From: Actinomycetota bacterium
Lineage (GTDB): Bacteria; Actinomycetota; JAHEXW01
DNA: 64,000 nucleotides
Direction: 5' to 3'
Assembly (NCBI GenBank): GCA_025355855.1
Contig: JANXYU010000029.1
Location: 1-64,000, forward strand
Position 1 is the first letter of the stretch, and the number at the start of each line of letters is the position of its first letter. This document shows, piece by piece, positions 33,115-40,767 of this stretch. The translations under genes and the position numbers were made by a program. The notes beneath the pieces were generated by a model that saw only the letters and a program-made list of their open reading frames with translations, was not told the DNA's origin and did no database searches.

Positions 33115-34017
33115 TTATGGGGTAAAGACGACTACCCGGTTACGTCCGCTCTCCTTGGCTTGATACATGGCTTTGTCACCCTGTCCCAGCACTGTGTCGG
33201 GCACCGCGCTCCCGTCAATAGGGGCAACACCGATGCTTAAGGTAAGATTGAAATCCCAATCCCCGTCTCGATAACCGTCCACCTCTTGACGCATCCGTTC
33301 CGCTACCAGCAATGCCTCATCTATGCCCTGGCCCTCCAGCAGCGCGGCAAACTCGTCTCCGCCGACGCGGCCCAGCATGTCCTCTTTCCTAATCCAGCGC
33401 GTAAGCGCGACTGTTAGATCACAGAGGGTATTGTCACCAACTTCATGCCCGAATGTGTCGTTGACCTTCTTGAAATAATCAACGTCAATAAATAGCAGGG
33501 AGCTTACTCGTCCGCGCGCCGCGCGCGCCACCGCTCGCTCCAGCGCTTCCTGCAAAGCACGCCGGTTGGCGACGCCGGTCAAGGGATCGTGGGCCGCCAT
33601 GAACGCCATACTCTCGGTGTATTCTTTGGTCTCAGTAACGTCATAACATGACCCAACGTACCCGCCAAACGACCCGTTCAGCGCTTCGTAAGGCCGCCCG
33701 AAATCCTTTATCCAGCGATAAACGCCGTCATACCTGCGCAACCTATACTCCATGTCGAAAGGTTCACGCTTTGCAAAAGCATCCACATAAGTCTGAAAAC
33801 ACCTATCCAGATCATCCGAATGGACTCCCTCGGCCCAGCCGTCACCTAGCTCTCGTTCTAATGTTCGGCCGGTAAACTCTAGCCAGGCCTTGTTAAAATA
33901 GTCACACTTGCCGTCAAGTCCGCTGCGCCATATCAAAGCCGGAAAATCGTCAAACATCTTTAGCGCGAGCTCACACTCGTCGTTATTGACCGGTCGTTTG
34001 TCGCTCGCGTCAGTCAT
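33115..34017 (-). CDS. PAS-GGDEF diguanylate cyclase
   Basis: 300 aa, soluble. PAS domain about 20-135 (FPALIWRSGLDGKCDYFN, YRLRRYDGVYRWIKDFG, GSCYDVTETK), then GGDEF domain with HDPLTGVANRRAL, FIDVDYFKKVND and VGGDEFA. RKED five residues ahead of GGDEF is an inhibitory RxxD site. Should make c-di-GMP under PAS control. It overlaps rmuC by 8 bases, so it is co-expressed with that gene and possibly the ribosome/secretion block. Confidence 0.92.
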   Translation of the reverse strand: MTDASDKRPVNNDECELALKMFDDFPALIWRSGLDGKCDYFNKAWLEFTGRTLERELGDGWAEGVHSDDLDRCFQTYVDAFAKREPFDMEYRLRRYDGVYRWIKDFGRPYEALNGSFGGYVGSCYDVTETKEYTESMAFMAAHDPLTGVANRRALQEALERAVARAARGRVSSLLFIDVDYFKKVNDTFGHEVGDNTLCDLTVALTRWIRKEDMLGRVGGDEFAALLEGQGIDEALLVAERMRQEVDGYRDGDWDFNLTLSIGVAPIDGSAVPDTVLGQGDKAMYQAKESGRNRVVVFTP

Positions 34018-34969
34018 CTATCGTCTCCACCTTGTCGAGCTTTAGGCTTATCTTGTTTAACCTTCGGTCGGCTTCGTCGTATTTGCCCGCGGCGTTCTTT
34101 AAATGAGTTCCCAAGGTTTCGAAGTCGCCAGCGAACCGTCCGACGTCGCCCCTGACGCGGCTGATAAGATCGACGATCTCAGCGGCTCGTTCTTCGACTT
34201 TCAAACCCCTCAGACCTAACATAACGGTCTGCAGGTAAGCGAAGGTCGTGCTGGGCGAAACGGGGATCACTTTGCGACCGACGGCGTAATCAGCCGCATT
34301 ACTGCCGGTGGCGTCGTCGCGTGCGATAACCTCATAATAGATGCTCTCTGTCGGTAGATACATTAAAGCGAAATCATATGTGTTTTCGTCAGGCAGGATG
34401 TATTTTTCGGCTATAGCATCGGCGTGTTTTTTCACGTCCGACGCGAACTGGCGGCGCCATTTAGCTTTCTGGTCATCCCCCGCCGCGTCCACCATCTTGC
34501 GAAAACTCTCCAGCGGAAACTTGGCATCGACTGGCACCAAACGGTCGCCCAGGCGAATAACGGCGTCAACCGTCGCGCCGGATTTAAAACTGTACTGGAA
34601 TGAGCAGTTCCCGGGCAAGATCTGAGTCAGCACTTCTTGCAAGAGAACTTCACCAAGGATGCCGCGCATCTTCGGCGGTTTTAGAACATCCTGCAAAGCG
34701 GAAATGTCTTGACCTACCTCCAGAATGCGTCGGCTGGCTGCTCCCAATTCGCCTAAATGAAGCTGGACTCCGGACAGCGTCTGATTGGCGCCGTCCAGTC
34801 TGGTGTCTATGCGCCCTGTCGTCTCCATAAGCTGCTTGTTCATTGCGTTCAATCGGTCGGCTATTTCGAGCCGGAGCTTTTGACTCTGTCGCCCCACGGC
34901 ACCTATGGCGACGACCAGCCCAACCACCACGATGACCAGCAAAACAGTAATTAACGTTTCCATGGGCAT
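34010..34969 (-). CDS. rmuC: RmuC-family DNA recombination protein
   Basis: 319 aa. N-terminal membrane helix (LITVLLVIVVVGLVVAIGA), a coiled-coil stretch (about 25-95), then the RmuC domain with PKMRGILGEVLLQEVL, VDAVIRLGDRLVPVDAKFPLESF and SPSTTFAYLQTVMLGL. The fold is nuclease-like (restriction-endonuclease superfamily); RmuC limits inversions at short repeats in E. coli, mechanism unsettled. Shorter than E. coli RmuC, mostly in the coil. Confidence 0.88.
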   Translation of the reverse strand: MPMETLITVLLVIVVVGLVVAIGAVGRQSQKLRLEIADRLNAMNKQLMETTGRIDTRLDGANQTLSGVQLHLGELGAASRRILEVGQDISALQDVLKPPKMRGILGEVLLQEVLTQILPGNCSFQYSFKSGATVDAVIRLGDRLVPVDAKFPLESFRKMVDAAGDDQKAKWRRQFASDVKKHADAIAEKYILPDENTYDFALMYLPTESIYYEVIARDDATGSNAADYAVGRKVIPVSPSTTFAYLQTVMLGLRGLKVEERAAEIVDLISRVRGDVGRFAGDFETLGTHLKNAAGKYDEADRRLNKISLKLDKVETIDD

Positions 34970-34975
34970 AGTATA

Positions 34976-35599
34976 CTATGCGCTTTCCCGGCACGGCGCG
35001 AAAGATAAACGGTGTACCGGAGACGGACCATGAGTTCGTAAGGCTTTGAGATGTCCCGCGCTGCCGTAGCCCTTGTGCCCCGCAAACCCGTATTCCGGGT
35101 ACGTTCCCGCCAATTCAATCATTATGCGGTCGCGGCTGACCTTCGCGATGATAGACGCCGCTGCAATGGATGGGTGCGTTTCTTCACCGTTTGCTACGCC
35201 ATGCCAGGGCAGGCCGAATGCGGGATTTTCGTACCAGTCGGCAAGCACACAATCAGGCTGATCAGCCAGCGCCGTCACGGCTTGCTCGAGCGCGTTGATA
35301 TTGGCTTGCTGGATACCGACCCGATCAATATCGGCCGGGCTAATGGCGGCGACAGCCAGGGCCACCGCTTTTTCGGCAATCAATATATACCAAGTGTCGC
35401 GTTGCGCGGGAGTGAGTTTCTTACTGTCCTTTACGCCCTTAAGAGCTTTGTTTACAGGTAGAATCACCGCCGCGGCGACGATAGGTCCAGCCAAAGCGCC
35501 ACGTCCCGCTTCATCGGTTCCGGCCACCAGATGATAACCCCGAGCGACTAGCCAGCGTTTTAGTTCAGAGGGAGCAGCCTTAATACGGGACGCGGGCAT
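34976..35599 (-). CDS. rnhB: Ribonuclease HII
   Basis: Removes ribonucleotides and RNA-DNA hybrids (207 aa). Active-site motifs: GTDEAGRGALAGPIVAAAV, KDSKKL, ADWYENPAFGLP region, AASIIAKVSRDR and the GYAGHKGYGS-type substrate loop (GFAGHKGYGSAGH). About 20 extra residues at the N-terminus (ELKRWLVARGYHLVAG). The start lies 20 bases inside lepB, a normal rnhB-lepB neighbour arrangement. Confidence 0.95.
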   Translation of the reverse strand: MPASRIKAAPSELKRWLVARGYHLVAGTDEAGRGALAGPIVAAAVILPVNKALKGVKDSKKLTPAQRDTWYILIAEKAVALAVAAISPADIDRVGIQQANINALEQAVTALADQPDCVLADWYENPAFGLPWHGVANGEETHPSIAAASIIAKVSRDRIMIELAGTYPEYGFAGHKGYGSAGHLKALRTHGPSPVHRLSFAPCRESA

Positions 35600-36116
35600 G
35601 GCTGAGGGGCCACCATATGACCATAACCTTGCCTAGAATATCCGACTTCTCAACCGGCCCGAACCTCCGGCTGTCTTGGCTAACCGTTCGATTGTCACCC
35701 ATGACAAAATATTCTCCCGCGCCGATGCGGATGGGACCGATCGTATCAACCGACCTGTCTCTGGCGATATAGGGTTCGGAAATCTTTTTGTCGTTAACAT
35801 AGACTACGCCGTTGCGCATCTCAAACGTGTCGTTAGGACCCGCGATTATGCGCTTTATAAAATCATCCTGGCTTCCCATTGGGTCGATGAGGATCACGAT
35901 GTCGCCGCGCTTGGGGTCGGTGACTTTATAAACAAGGCGGTTTATGAATACCCTGTCATTCTCGAAAAAGTTAGGCTCCATAGAATGTTGCCTGATGACA
36001 AAGTTACCGAAGACAAAATTCTGTAGCAGATACGCTAGCGCGAAAGCGACAACGAAAATAATCGCGTATTCGATTACAACGGAAATTAAACTGCGCTCGG
36101 ATCCGCCTTCAGCCAT
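35580..36116 (-). CDS. lepB: Signal peptidase I
   Basis: Membrane serine protease cleaving Sec signal peptides (178 aa). One TM helix at about 12-32, catalytic Ser in VIRQHSMEPN, GDIVILIDP, catalytic Lys in DDFIKRIIAGP, and VMGDNRTVSQDSR. Standard position between rplS and rnhB; only 3 bases separate it from rplS. It would process, for example, the two small secreted proteins at 47.8-48.5 kb. Confidence 0.95.
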   Translation of the reverse strand: MAEGGSERSLISVVIEYAIIFVVAFALAYLLQNFVFGNFVIRQHSMEPNFFENDRVFINRLVYKVTDPKRGDIVILIDPMGSQDDFIKRIIAGPNDTFEMRNGVVYVNDKKISEPYIARDRSVDTIGPIRIGAGEYFVMGDNRTVSQDSRRFGPVEKSDILGKVMVIWWPLSHARVPY

Positions 36117-36119
36117 TAT

Positions 36120-36800
36120 TTAAGCGGGCTTCTCGTCTTCGGGCTTTGCTTCGGCGACACTTGCGTCTTCGGCGACCGGAGCGTCATCGGCCACGCTCGC
36201 GTCATCGGAGCCAACGTCCGCAACCGTTTCTTCAGCGGCAGGCGCTTCTTCATTGGCCACCGCCGGCGTCGTTTCCTCGGAACGCTCTACGTCATTGCGC
36301 GGAGTCTCCTTTTCAGAAACGCTCACGTCAGCACGAGGAGTCTGTTCTTCAGACTCAGTGGTGATCTCCGCCTCCGTCTCGACAACCTCGTCTAAGCCTA
36401 AGCGTTTGCGCTCGCTGTCGGAATGTGCGATCTCCTCGCTAACTGGAATGCCGCCATCGACAAACATCTCTTTGACGCGGGCTTTCTTACCAACCCGTTC
36501 GCGCAGGTAGTAGAGCTTGGCGCGTCGCACCGTGCCGCGCGCTTTAATCTCGATCTTGGCCAGCATCGGGCTATGCGTCGGAAATGTACGCTCGGTGCCT
36601 ACGCCGAAACTTATCTTGCGGACAGTGAACGTTTCTTGCAGGCCGCTGCCCTGTCTTTTGATCACCGTACCCTGAAATACCTGGATGCGTTCACGCTCTC
36701 CCTCAACCACCCGGACGTGCACCTTTACGGTATCGCCCGCCTTGAAATCGGGAATGTTCTTGCGCAGATACTCACTTTCAAACGCTTCGATCTTGCCCAT
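36120..36800 (-). CDS. rplS: Ribosomal protein L19 with long acidic C-terminal tail
   Basis: 226 aa against the usual 115. Residues 1-113 are normal L19 ([57 protein letters not shown]). The remaining 113 are mostly Glu, Asp, Ala, Ser and Thr with a 12-residue tandem repeat, [12 protein letters not shown] then [13 protein letters not shown] start at the ATG at 36800, overlapping the trmD stop by one base, not the longer tracked ORF. DNA coding the second repeat contains a 19-base match to the element at 26576. Confidence 0.95.
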   Translation of the reverse strand: MGKIEAFESEYLRKNIPDFKAGDTVKVHVRVVEGERERIQVFQGTVIKRQGSGLQETFTVRKISFGVGTERTFPTHSPMLAKIEIKARGTVRRAKLYYLRERVGKKARVKEMFVDGGIPVSEEIAHSDSERKRLGLDEVVETEAEITTESEEQTPRADVSVSEKETPRNDVERSEETTPAVANEEAPAAEETVADVGSDDASVADDAPVAEDASVAEAKPEDEKPA

Positions 36801-37594
36801 TAATCCTTCTCTCCCCTTCGCTCTTTCTCGCATTCTTGCAACAGCCTCTCGGCCAGCTGTGTTTCTTCTTTGGTCAGGTTCGCCCGCCGCAACAGATCGG
36901 GCCGGCGCCGCGCGGTAGCGATTATCGCTTGGTCGCGACGCCATCTAGAGATTTTACCATGATTCCCGCTTAAAAGAACATCCGGAACCGACCGCTCGTT
37001 AAATATCTGCGGCCGAGTATACTGCGGGTATTCCAGCAGACCGTCTTCAAAAGATTCTTCGACTAACGAGGCCGAATCGCCCAAGACGCCCGGCAGCAGC
37101 CGGGTTACCGCGTCCGCAATAACGGCGGCCGCGGGCTCTCCGCCGCTCAAAACGTAATCGCCGATCGATATCTCATCCGTGGCCAGCTCGTGTATCCGCT
37201 CGTCCAAGCCCTCATAGTGACCGCAAACCAAAACCAACCGCTTGGCTTGGGCCAGGTCGCCAGCCAACGATTGGTCAAAGACGCGGCCGCGGGGCGTAAG
37301 AATCACCAATCTGCTATCACGCGGTCCTGTAGCCGCGCCGGCCATGGCTTTGGCGATCGCCAATGAGACTGGCTCCGGCTTCATCACCATCCCCGGACCG
37401 CCCCCGAAAGGACAATCGTCCACCGTGCGATGCGCGTCGTTCGTAAAGTCACGGATATCGGTGACAATAAAATCGAGCAAACCCTTATCCGCCGCGACAC
37501 GCCCAACGCCCTCAGCGCAAAAATCAGCAAAATAGCCGGGAAATATTGTTAGGACTTCAATCCGGTAGGGCGAACTCCCGTGCTGCTGCTTCAT
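36800..37594 (-). CDS. trmD: tRNA (guanine37-N1) methyltransferase
   Basis: SPOUT-class knotted methyltransferase (264 aa). Motifs: [56 protein letters not shown] (SAM knot) and the C-terminal EYPQYTRP. Forms m1G37 in tRNAs reading CNN/GGG-type codons, which includes the tRNA-Pro(GGG) in this window. Overlaps rimM by 4 bases and rplS by 1. Confidence 0.96.
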   Translation of the reverse strand: MKQQHGSSPYRIEVLTIFPGYFADFCAEGVGRVAADKGLLDFIVTDIRDFTNDAHRTVDDCPFGGGPGMVMKPEPVSLAIAKAMAGAATGPRDSRLVILTPRGRVFDQSLAGDLAQAKRLVLVCGHYEGLDERIHELATDEISIGDYVLSGGEPAAAVIADAVTRLLPGVLGDSASLVEESFEDGLLEYPQYTRPQIFNERSVPDVLLSGNHGKISRWRRDQAIIATARRRPDLLRRANLTKEETQLAERLLQECEKERRGEKD

Positions 37595-37836
37595 AATTCA
37601 AGCAACCCCGGCAGCGGCTCAATAACCATCTTGCCTGCTTCCAAGTCTATATCCTTTACGACCTGGTGAATCGCGGGCAACAGAAACTCGGCGCCGTTTT
37701 CGCCACGGACGGAATAGACATCATTGGCGCCGGTAAACATGACCCTGGCAATCCGACCAAGCAATCGGCCGTCTGTCGTTTCCACGGTCAAACCTATAAT
37801 CTCGTCGCAATCGTATTCAGATACGCCCGCGCCCAT
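37591..37836 (-). CDS. rimM: RimM reduced to the PRC-barrel domain
   Basis: 81 aa; typical RimM has about 170. What is present matches the C-terminal PRC barrel only: [47 protein letters not shown] and EPLPGLLEL. The N-terminal RimM domain, which contacts S19, is absent: the ATG follows the khpA TAA directly, so no room remains for a frameshifted remnant. Position between khpA and trmD is the normal rimM slot. Whether the half-protein still aids 30S maturation is unknown. Confidence 0.85.
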   Translation of the reverse strand: MGAGVSEYDCDEIIGLTVETTDGRLLGRIARVMFTGANDVYSVRGENGAEFLLPAIHQVVKDIDLEAGKMVIEPLPGLLEL

Positions 37837-38085
37837 TTACTTATCGTCGATTTCAATATTGATATCGACATCTCCGCCGGCGGCGGCCCGCAGTATGGTG
37901 CGCAGAGCCGAAGCGACTCTGCCTTTCTTCCCGATCACGCGGCCCATATCGTCAGTCGCGACCTGAACGTGGAGGGTTAATCCTTGCCCCTGCTCGCTCG
38001 TTGTTACTTGAACCTCTTCCTTAGCATTAGCAACGGCCGTGACTAGCGTTTGCGCCAGCTGCTGCAGCCTGTCTTGATTCTCCAT
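37837..38085 (-). CDS. khpA: KH-domain RNA-binding protein KhpA
   Basis: 82 aa, a single KH domain with DDMGRVIGKKGRVASALRTI (GXXG loop GKKG) and a Lys-ending VDINIEIDD strand. KhpA binds RNA, usually with KhpB/EloR, and affects cell length and division in Gram-positives. The N-terminal strand is more divergent than usual. It sits directly between rpsP and rimM with zero spacing on both sides, the standard place. Confidence 0.92.
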   Translation of the reverse strand: MENQDRLQQLAQTLVTAVANAKEEVQVTTSEQGQGLTLHVQVATDDMGRVIGKKGRVASALRTILRAAAGGDVDINIEIDDK

Positions 38086-38376
38086 CTAGACTGCCTTTTT
38101 CGCGATTTTGATAGCGGCCTTCTTTGGTGTGTCTTCGATCGCGCCTGCTATCGTCAGTAGTTTCTTGACTGTGTTCGTTGGTTGCGCTCCCTGGCCAAGC
38201 CAGGCCTTCGCTTTGGCCACGTCTATCTCGACAACCGAAGGTTCGGTCTTCGGATCGTAAAACCCTATGCTTTCGATAAAGCGCCCGTCGCGCGGCATCC
38301 TGGAATCGGCGACGACGACGCGATATGATGGAAGTTTTTTTCTCCCTGTCCTGGTCAACCTAATTTTTACTGCCAA
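38086..38376 (-). CDS. rpsP: Ribosomal protein S16
   Basis: 96 aa. Begins [26 protein letters not shown], then [18 protein letters not shown] and [13 protein letters not shown], all typical S16. I use the TTG at 38376, 8 bases after AAAGGAGG; the tracked GTG three codons earlier overlaps that site. Its C-terminus is Lys/Ala-rich. khpA follows with no gap. Confidence 0.95.
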   Translation of the reverse strand: MAVKIRLTRTGRKKLPSYRVVVADSRMPRDGRFIESIGFYDPKTEPSVVEIDVAKAKAWLGQGAQPTNTVKKLLTIAGAIEDTPKKAAIKIAKKAV

Positions 38377-38415
38377 ACTGTGCACCTCCTTTGTGGTCTC
38401 TTTAGTAACCTGAAT

Positions 38416-39744
38416 TTATCCTGGAAAACCAGCCGGCCAACCTCGTTTCTTCGATTTACCCTGGGCTGATTTGACCATCTTGCGCATGGCTTCAAATTGT
38501 TTAAGCAGGCCGTTGACCTCTGTAACCGTCGTTCCGCTCCCGCGGGCTATGCGAGCCCGCCGGCTACCGTCGATCAATCGCGGCGTTTGACGCTCTTGGC
38601 TGGTCATAGACTGAATTATCGCTTTTGTCCGGCCCAACCCCGATTCTTCCACTTCCGCCCCGCGCAACTCCTTGGGCAGCATGTGGCTTGGCAGCATGCT
38701 AATCATATCATTGAGCCCGCCCATCTTGCTTATCTGTTCCAATTGCGACAAGAAATCATCCAGGGTGAAGGCCTCCCGTTCCAGCTTCTCAGCTAAGGCC
38801 CGCGCCTCGGATTCGTCAACGGCTGACTCGGCTCGTTCGATCAGGCTAATAACGTCGCCCATTCCAAGTATTCGGGCAGCCATCCTGTCGGGATGAAAAA
38901 CCTCGAAGTCTTGCGGTTTTTCACCGGTTGAAACAAACATGATCGGCTTACCCGTGACCTGTTTAATCGATAACGCCGCGCCGCCGCGAGCGTCGCCGTC
39001 GAGTTTCGTCAAGATGACGCCATCAAAGTCCAGAGCGTCGTCGAACGCGCTCGCTTGATTAACCGCGTCCTGTCCGATCATGGCGTCCGCCACGAACAAG
39101 ATGTGCCCGGGCGTGACCGCCGTCTTTAGAGCGACTATTTCTCGCATAAGCTCATCGTCTATATGCAAACGGCCGGCCGTGTCGACTATAACAACGTCGT
39201 GCGGCGTCGCGGATTCGGCTTGGACTGCCGCTGACGCGATGTCTACGGCCGTTTGGCCAGGTTCGCCTCGCCAAACATCTACCCCCAACTCAGCGCCGAG
39301 ACTAACCAATTGATCTTGCGCCGCCGGACGATAGGTGTCGGCCGCCACAAGCAAAGTCTTCTTGCCTTCCCGCCTAAGATAGAGCGCCAGCTTGGCGGCC
39401 GCTGTTGTCTTACCACAGCCCTGCAATCCGGCCAATATGATGACATCCGGCCTCTTGCCGATCCTGAGAGGCACGGCTGATTCTCCCATTACGCGAGCCA
39501 GTTCGTCACGCAACACCTTGACAACCTGTTGACCTGGCGTAAGACTCTTCAAAACCGACTCGCCCAGCGCGAGACTTTTGACGTCGGCCACAATTTCCTT
39601 GACGACCTTGAAGTTGACGTCGGCTTCCAACAGCGCTAAACGAATCTGTCGGCTCGCTTCCGCGACATCCTTTTCATCGATGCGGCCCCGGCCGCGAATT
39701 CCGGCCAATATATCAGTGAATCGTCCGGCTAATGTGTCAAACAT
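38416..39744 (-). CDS. ffh: Signal recognition particle protein Ffh
   Basis: SRP54 GTPase (442 aa) carrying nascent membrane proteins to FtsY. N domain (LAGRFTDILAGIRGRGRI), G domain with GLQGCGKTTAAAKLA, DTAGRLHID, TKLDGDARGG and a C-terminal M domain with the SRP-RNA-binding RIARGSGTTVTEVNGLLKQF. Full length. It lies downstream of ftsY with a terminator-like hairpin between, so it probably has its own promoter or readthrough control. Confidence 0.96.
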   Translation of the reverse strand: MFDTLAGRFTDILAGIRGRGRIDEKDVAEASRQIRLALLEADVNFKVVKEIVADVKSLALGESVLKSLTPGQQVVKVLRDELARVMGESAVPLRIGKRPDVIILAGLQGCGKTTAAAKLALYLRREGKKTLLVAADTYRPAAQDQLVSLGAELGVDVWRGEPGQTAVDIASAAVQAESATPHDVVIVDTAGRLHIDDELMREIVALKTAVTPGHILFVADAMIGQDAVNQASAFDDALDFDGVILTKLDGDARGGAALSIKQVTGKPIMFVSTGEKPQDFEVFHPDRMAARILGMGDVISLIERAESAVDESEARALAEKLEREAFTLDDFLSQLEQISKMGGLNDMISMLPSHMLPKELRGAEVEESGLGRTKAIIQSMTSQERQTPRLIDGSRRARIARGSGTTVTEVNGLLKQFEAMRKMVKSAQGKSKKRGWPAGFPG

Positions 39745-39766
39745 GAGCCTGCTCCCCTATACCCAT

Positions 39767-39805
39767 AAAAAAAGACCCCGCTAAGAGTCTTTTGCGCAGG
39801 TCTTT
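39767..39805 (-). terminator. Intrinsic terminator between ftsY and ffh
   Basis: On the minus strand AAAGACC pairs with GGTCTTT, with an inner CGC/GCG possibility, and the 3' arm runs into TTTTTTT. Located 23 bases before ffh, it would end or attenuate smc-ftsY transcripts. Confidence 0.7.
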
Positions 39806-39840
39806 AAGTGTTTCTATTCTAAAGAGTTTCTCGACGCGTG

Positions 39841-40767
39841 TCAATCCAGCAAGGCCGCCGCGAAATCGTCAGAATCGAAGTCGACCAGGTCCGTTTCAGT
39901 CTCGCCGGTACCCAACATGACTACCGGCAAGCCGGTCGCGCGCGCTACCGCAACCACGATTCCGCCCTTCGCAGTGCCGTCCAGTTTAGTAAGAATCAAT
40001 CCGTCCAAGCCAATCCTATCAGCAAAGGCGCTCGCTTGCGCCACGCCGTTTTGTCCAGTCGTGGCGTCCATTACCAACCACGAAAGCAAGCGAGCTTCCG
40101 GCAGCTCTCTTTCGATTACCCCCTTGACCTTTTTCAGTTCTTCCATTAGAGGCGTCTTTGTCTGCAGACGGCCCGCAGTATCGATGATAAGATAATCGGC
40201 TCCCCTGGCCGTAGCGGCTGCGGCAGCGTCATAGGCGACCGCGGCGCTATCACCGCCGCGCGTATGCTTGACGAGATAAGCGCCGGTTCTGGCGGCCCAA
40301 ACCGCAACTTGTTCGATGGCGGCCGCTCGGAAGGTGTCGGCCGCCGCGATAATCACGGTACCCCCCGCGTCGGCAAACCGGCGGGCGAGTTTTCCGGCCG
40401 TAGTCGTCTTGCCCGTTCCATTAACACCGACCAGGAGGATTACGGTCAGCGAGGAGTTGCCGTCATCAGATAAAGTCTGTGCGGGGACCAATTCGGCAGC
40501 AATGGCGGCTTGCAGCATTGTCTTAAGCTCAGCGGAATCAGCGGGTGGATGTCGAAGCGACTCGCGTCGGAGATGTTCGATTATCTCCAACGCGGCCGGT
40601 AGGCCCATGTCCGCGCTGATCAACACCTCTTCCAGCTCGTCCCACGTGCTTTCGTCAAAGACTCCTCGGCCAAGGACCTTGTTTACCGGTGCCGCGATAG
40701 ATGCGCGGGTCTTGGCCATCGCGCCTCTGACCCGGTTCAACCAACCGCCGGCCGGCACGACGCTCAT
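39841..40767 (-). CDS. ftsY: SRP receptor FtsY
   Basis: 308 aa, the SRP receptor GTPase. NG domain only: FDESTWDELEEVLISADMG (N), LVGVNGTGKTTTAGKLA (G1), DTFRAAAIEQ, DTAGRLQTK, TKLDGTAKGGI. It lacks the long acidic A domain of E. coli FtsY, like many Gram-positive and actinobacterial forms. The ATG overlaps the smc stop by one base, the conserved smc-ftsY pairing. Confidence 0.95.
   Translation of the reverse strand: MSVVPAGGWLNRVRGAMAKTRASIAAPVNKVLGRGVFDESTWDELEEVLISADMGLPAALEIIEHLRRESLRHPPADSAELKTMLQAAIAAELVPAQTLSDDGNSSLTVILLVGVNGTGKTTTAGKLARRFADAGGTVIIAAADTFRAAAIEQVAVWAARTGAYLVKHTRGGDSAAVAYDAAAAATARGADYLIIDTAGRLQTKTPLMEELKKVKGVIERELPEARLLSWLVMDATTGQNGVAQASAFADRIGLDGLILTKLDGTAKGGIVVAVARATGLPVVMLGTGETETDLVDFDSDDFAAALLD

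Noticed and set aside
36801-36944. 48-residue N-terminal extension of L19 in the ORF track
   Set aside because: It is read out of frame over the trmD 3' end; L19 starts at MGKIEAFE.
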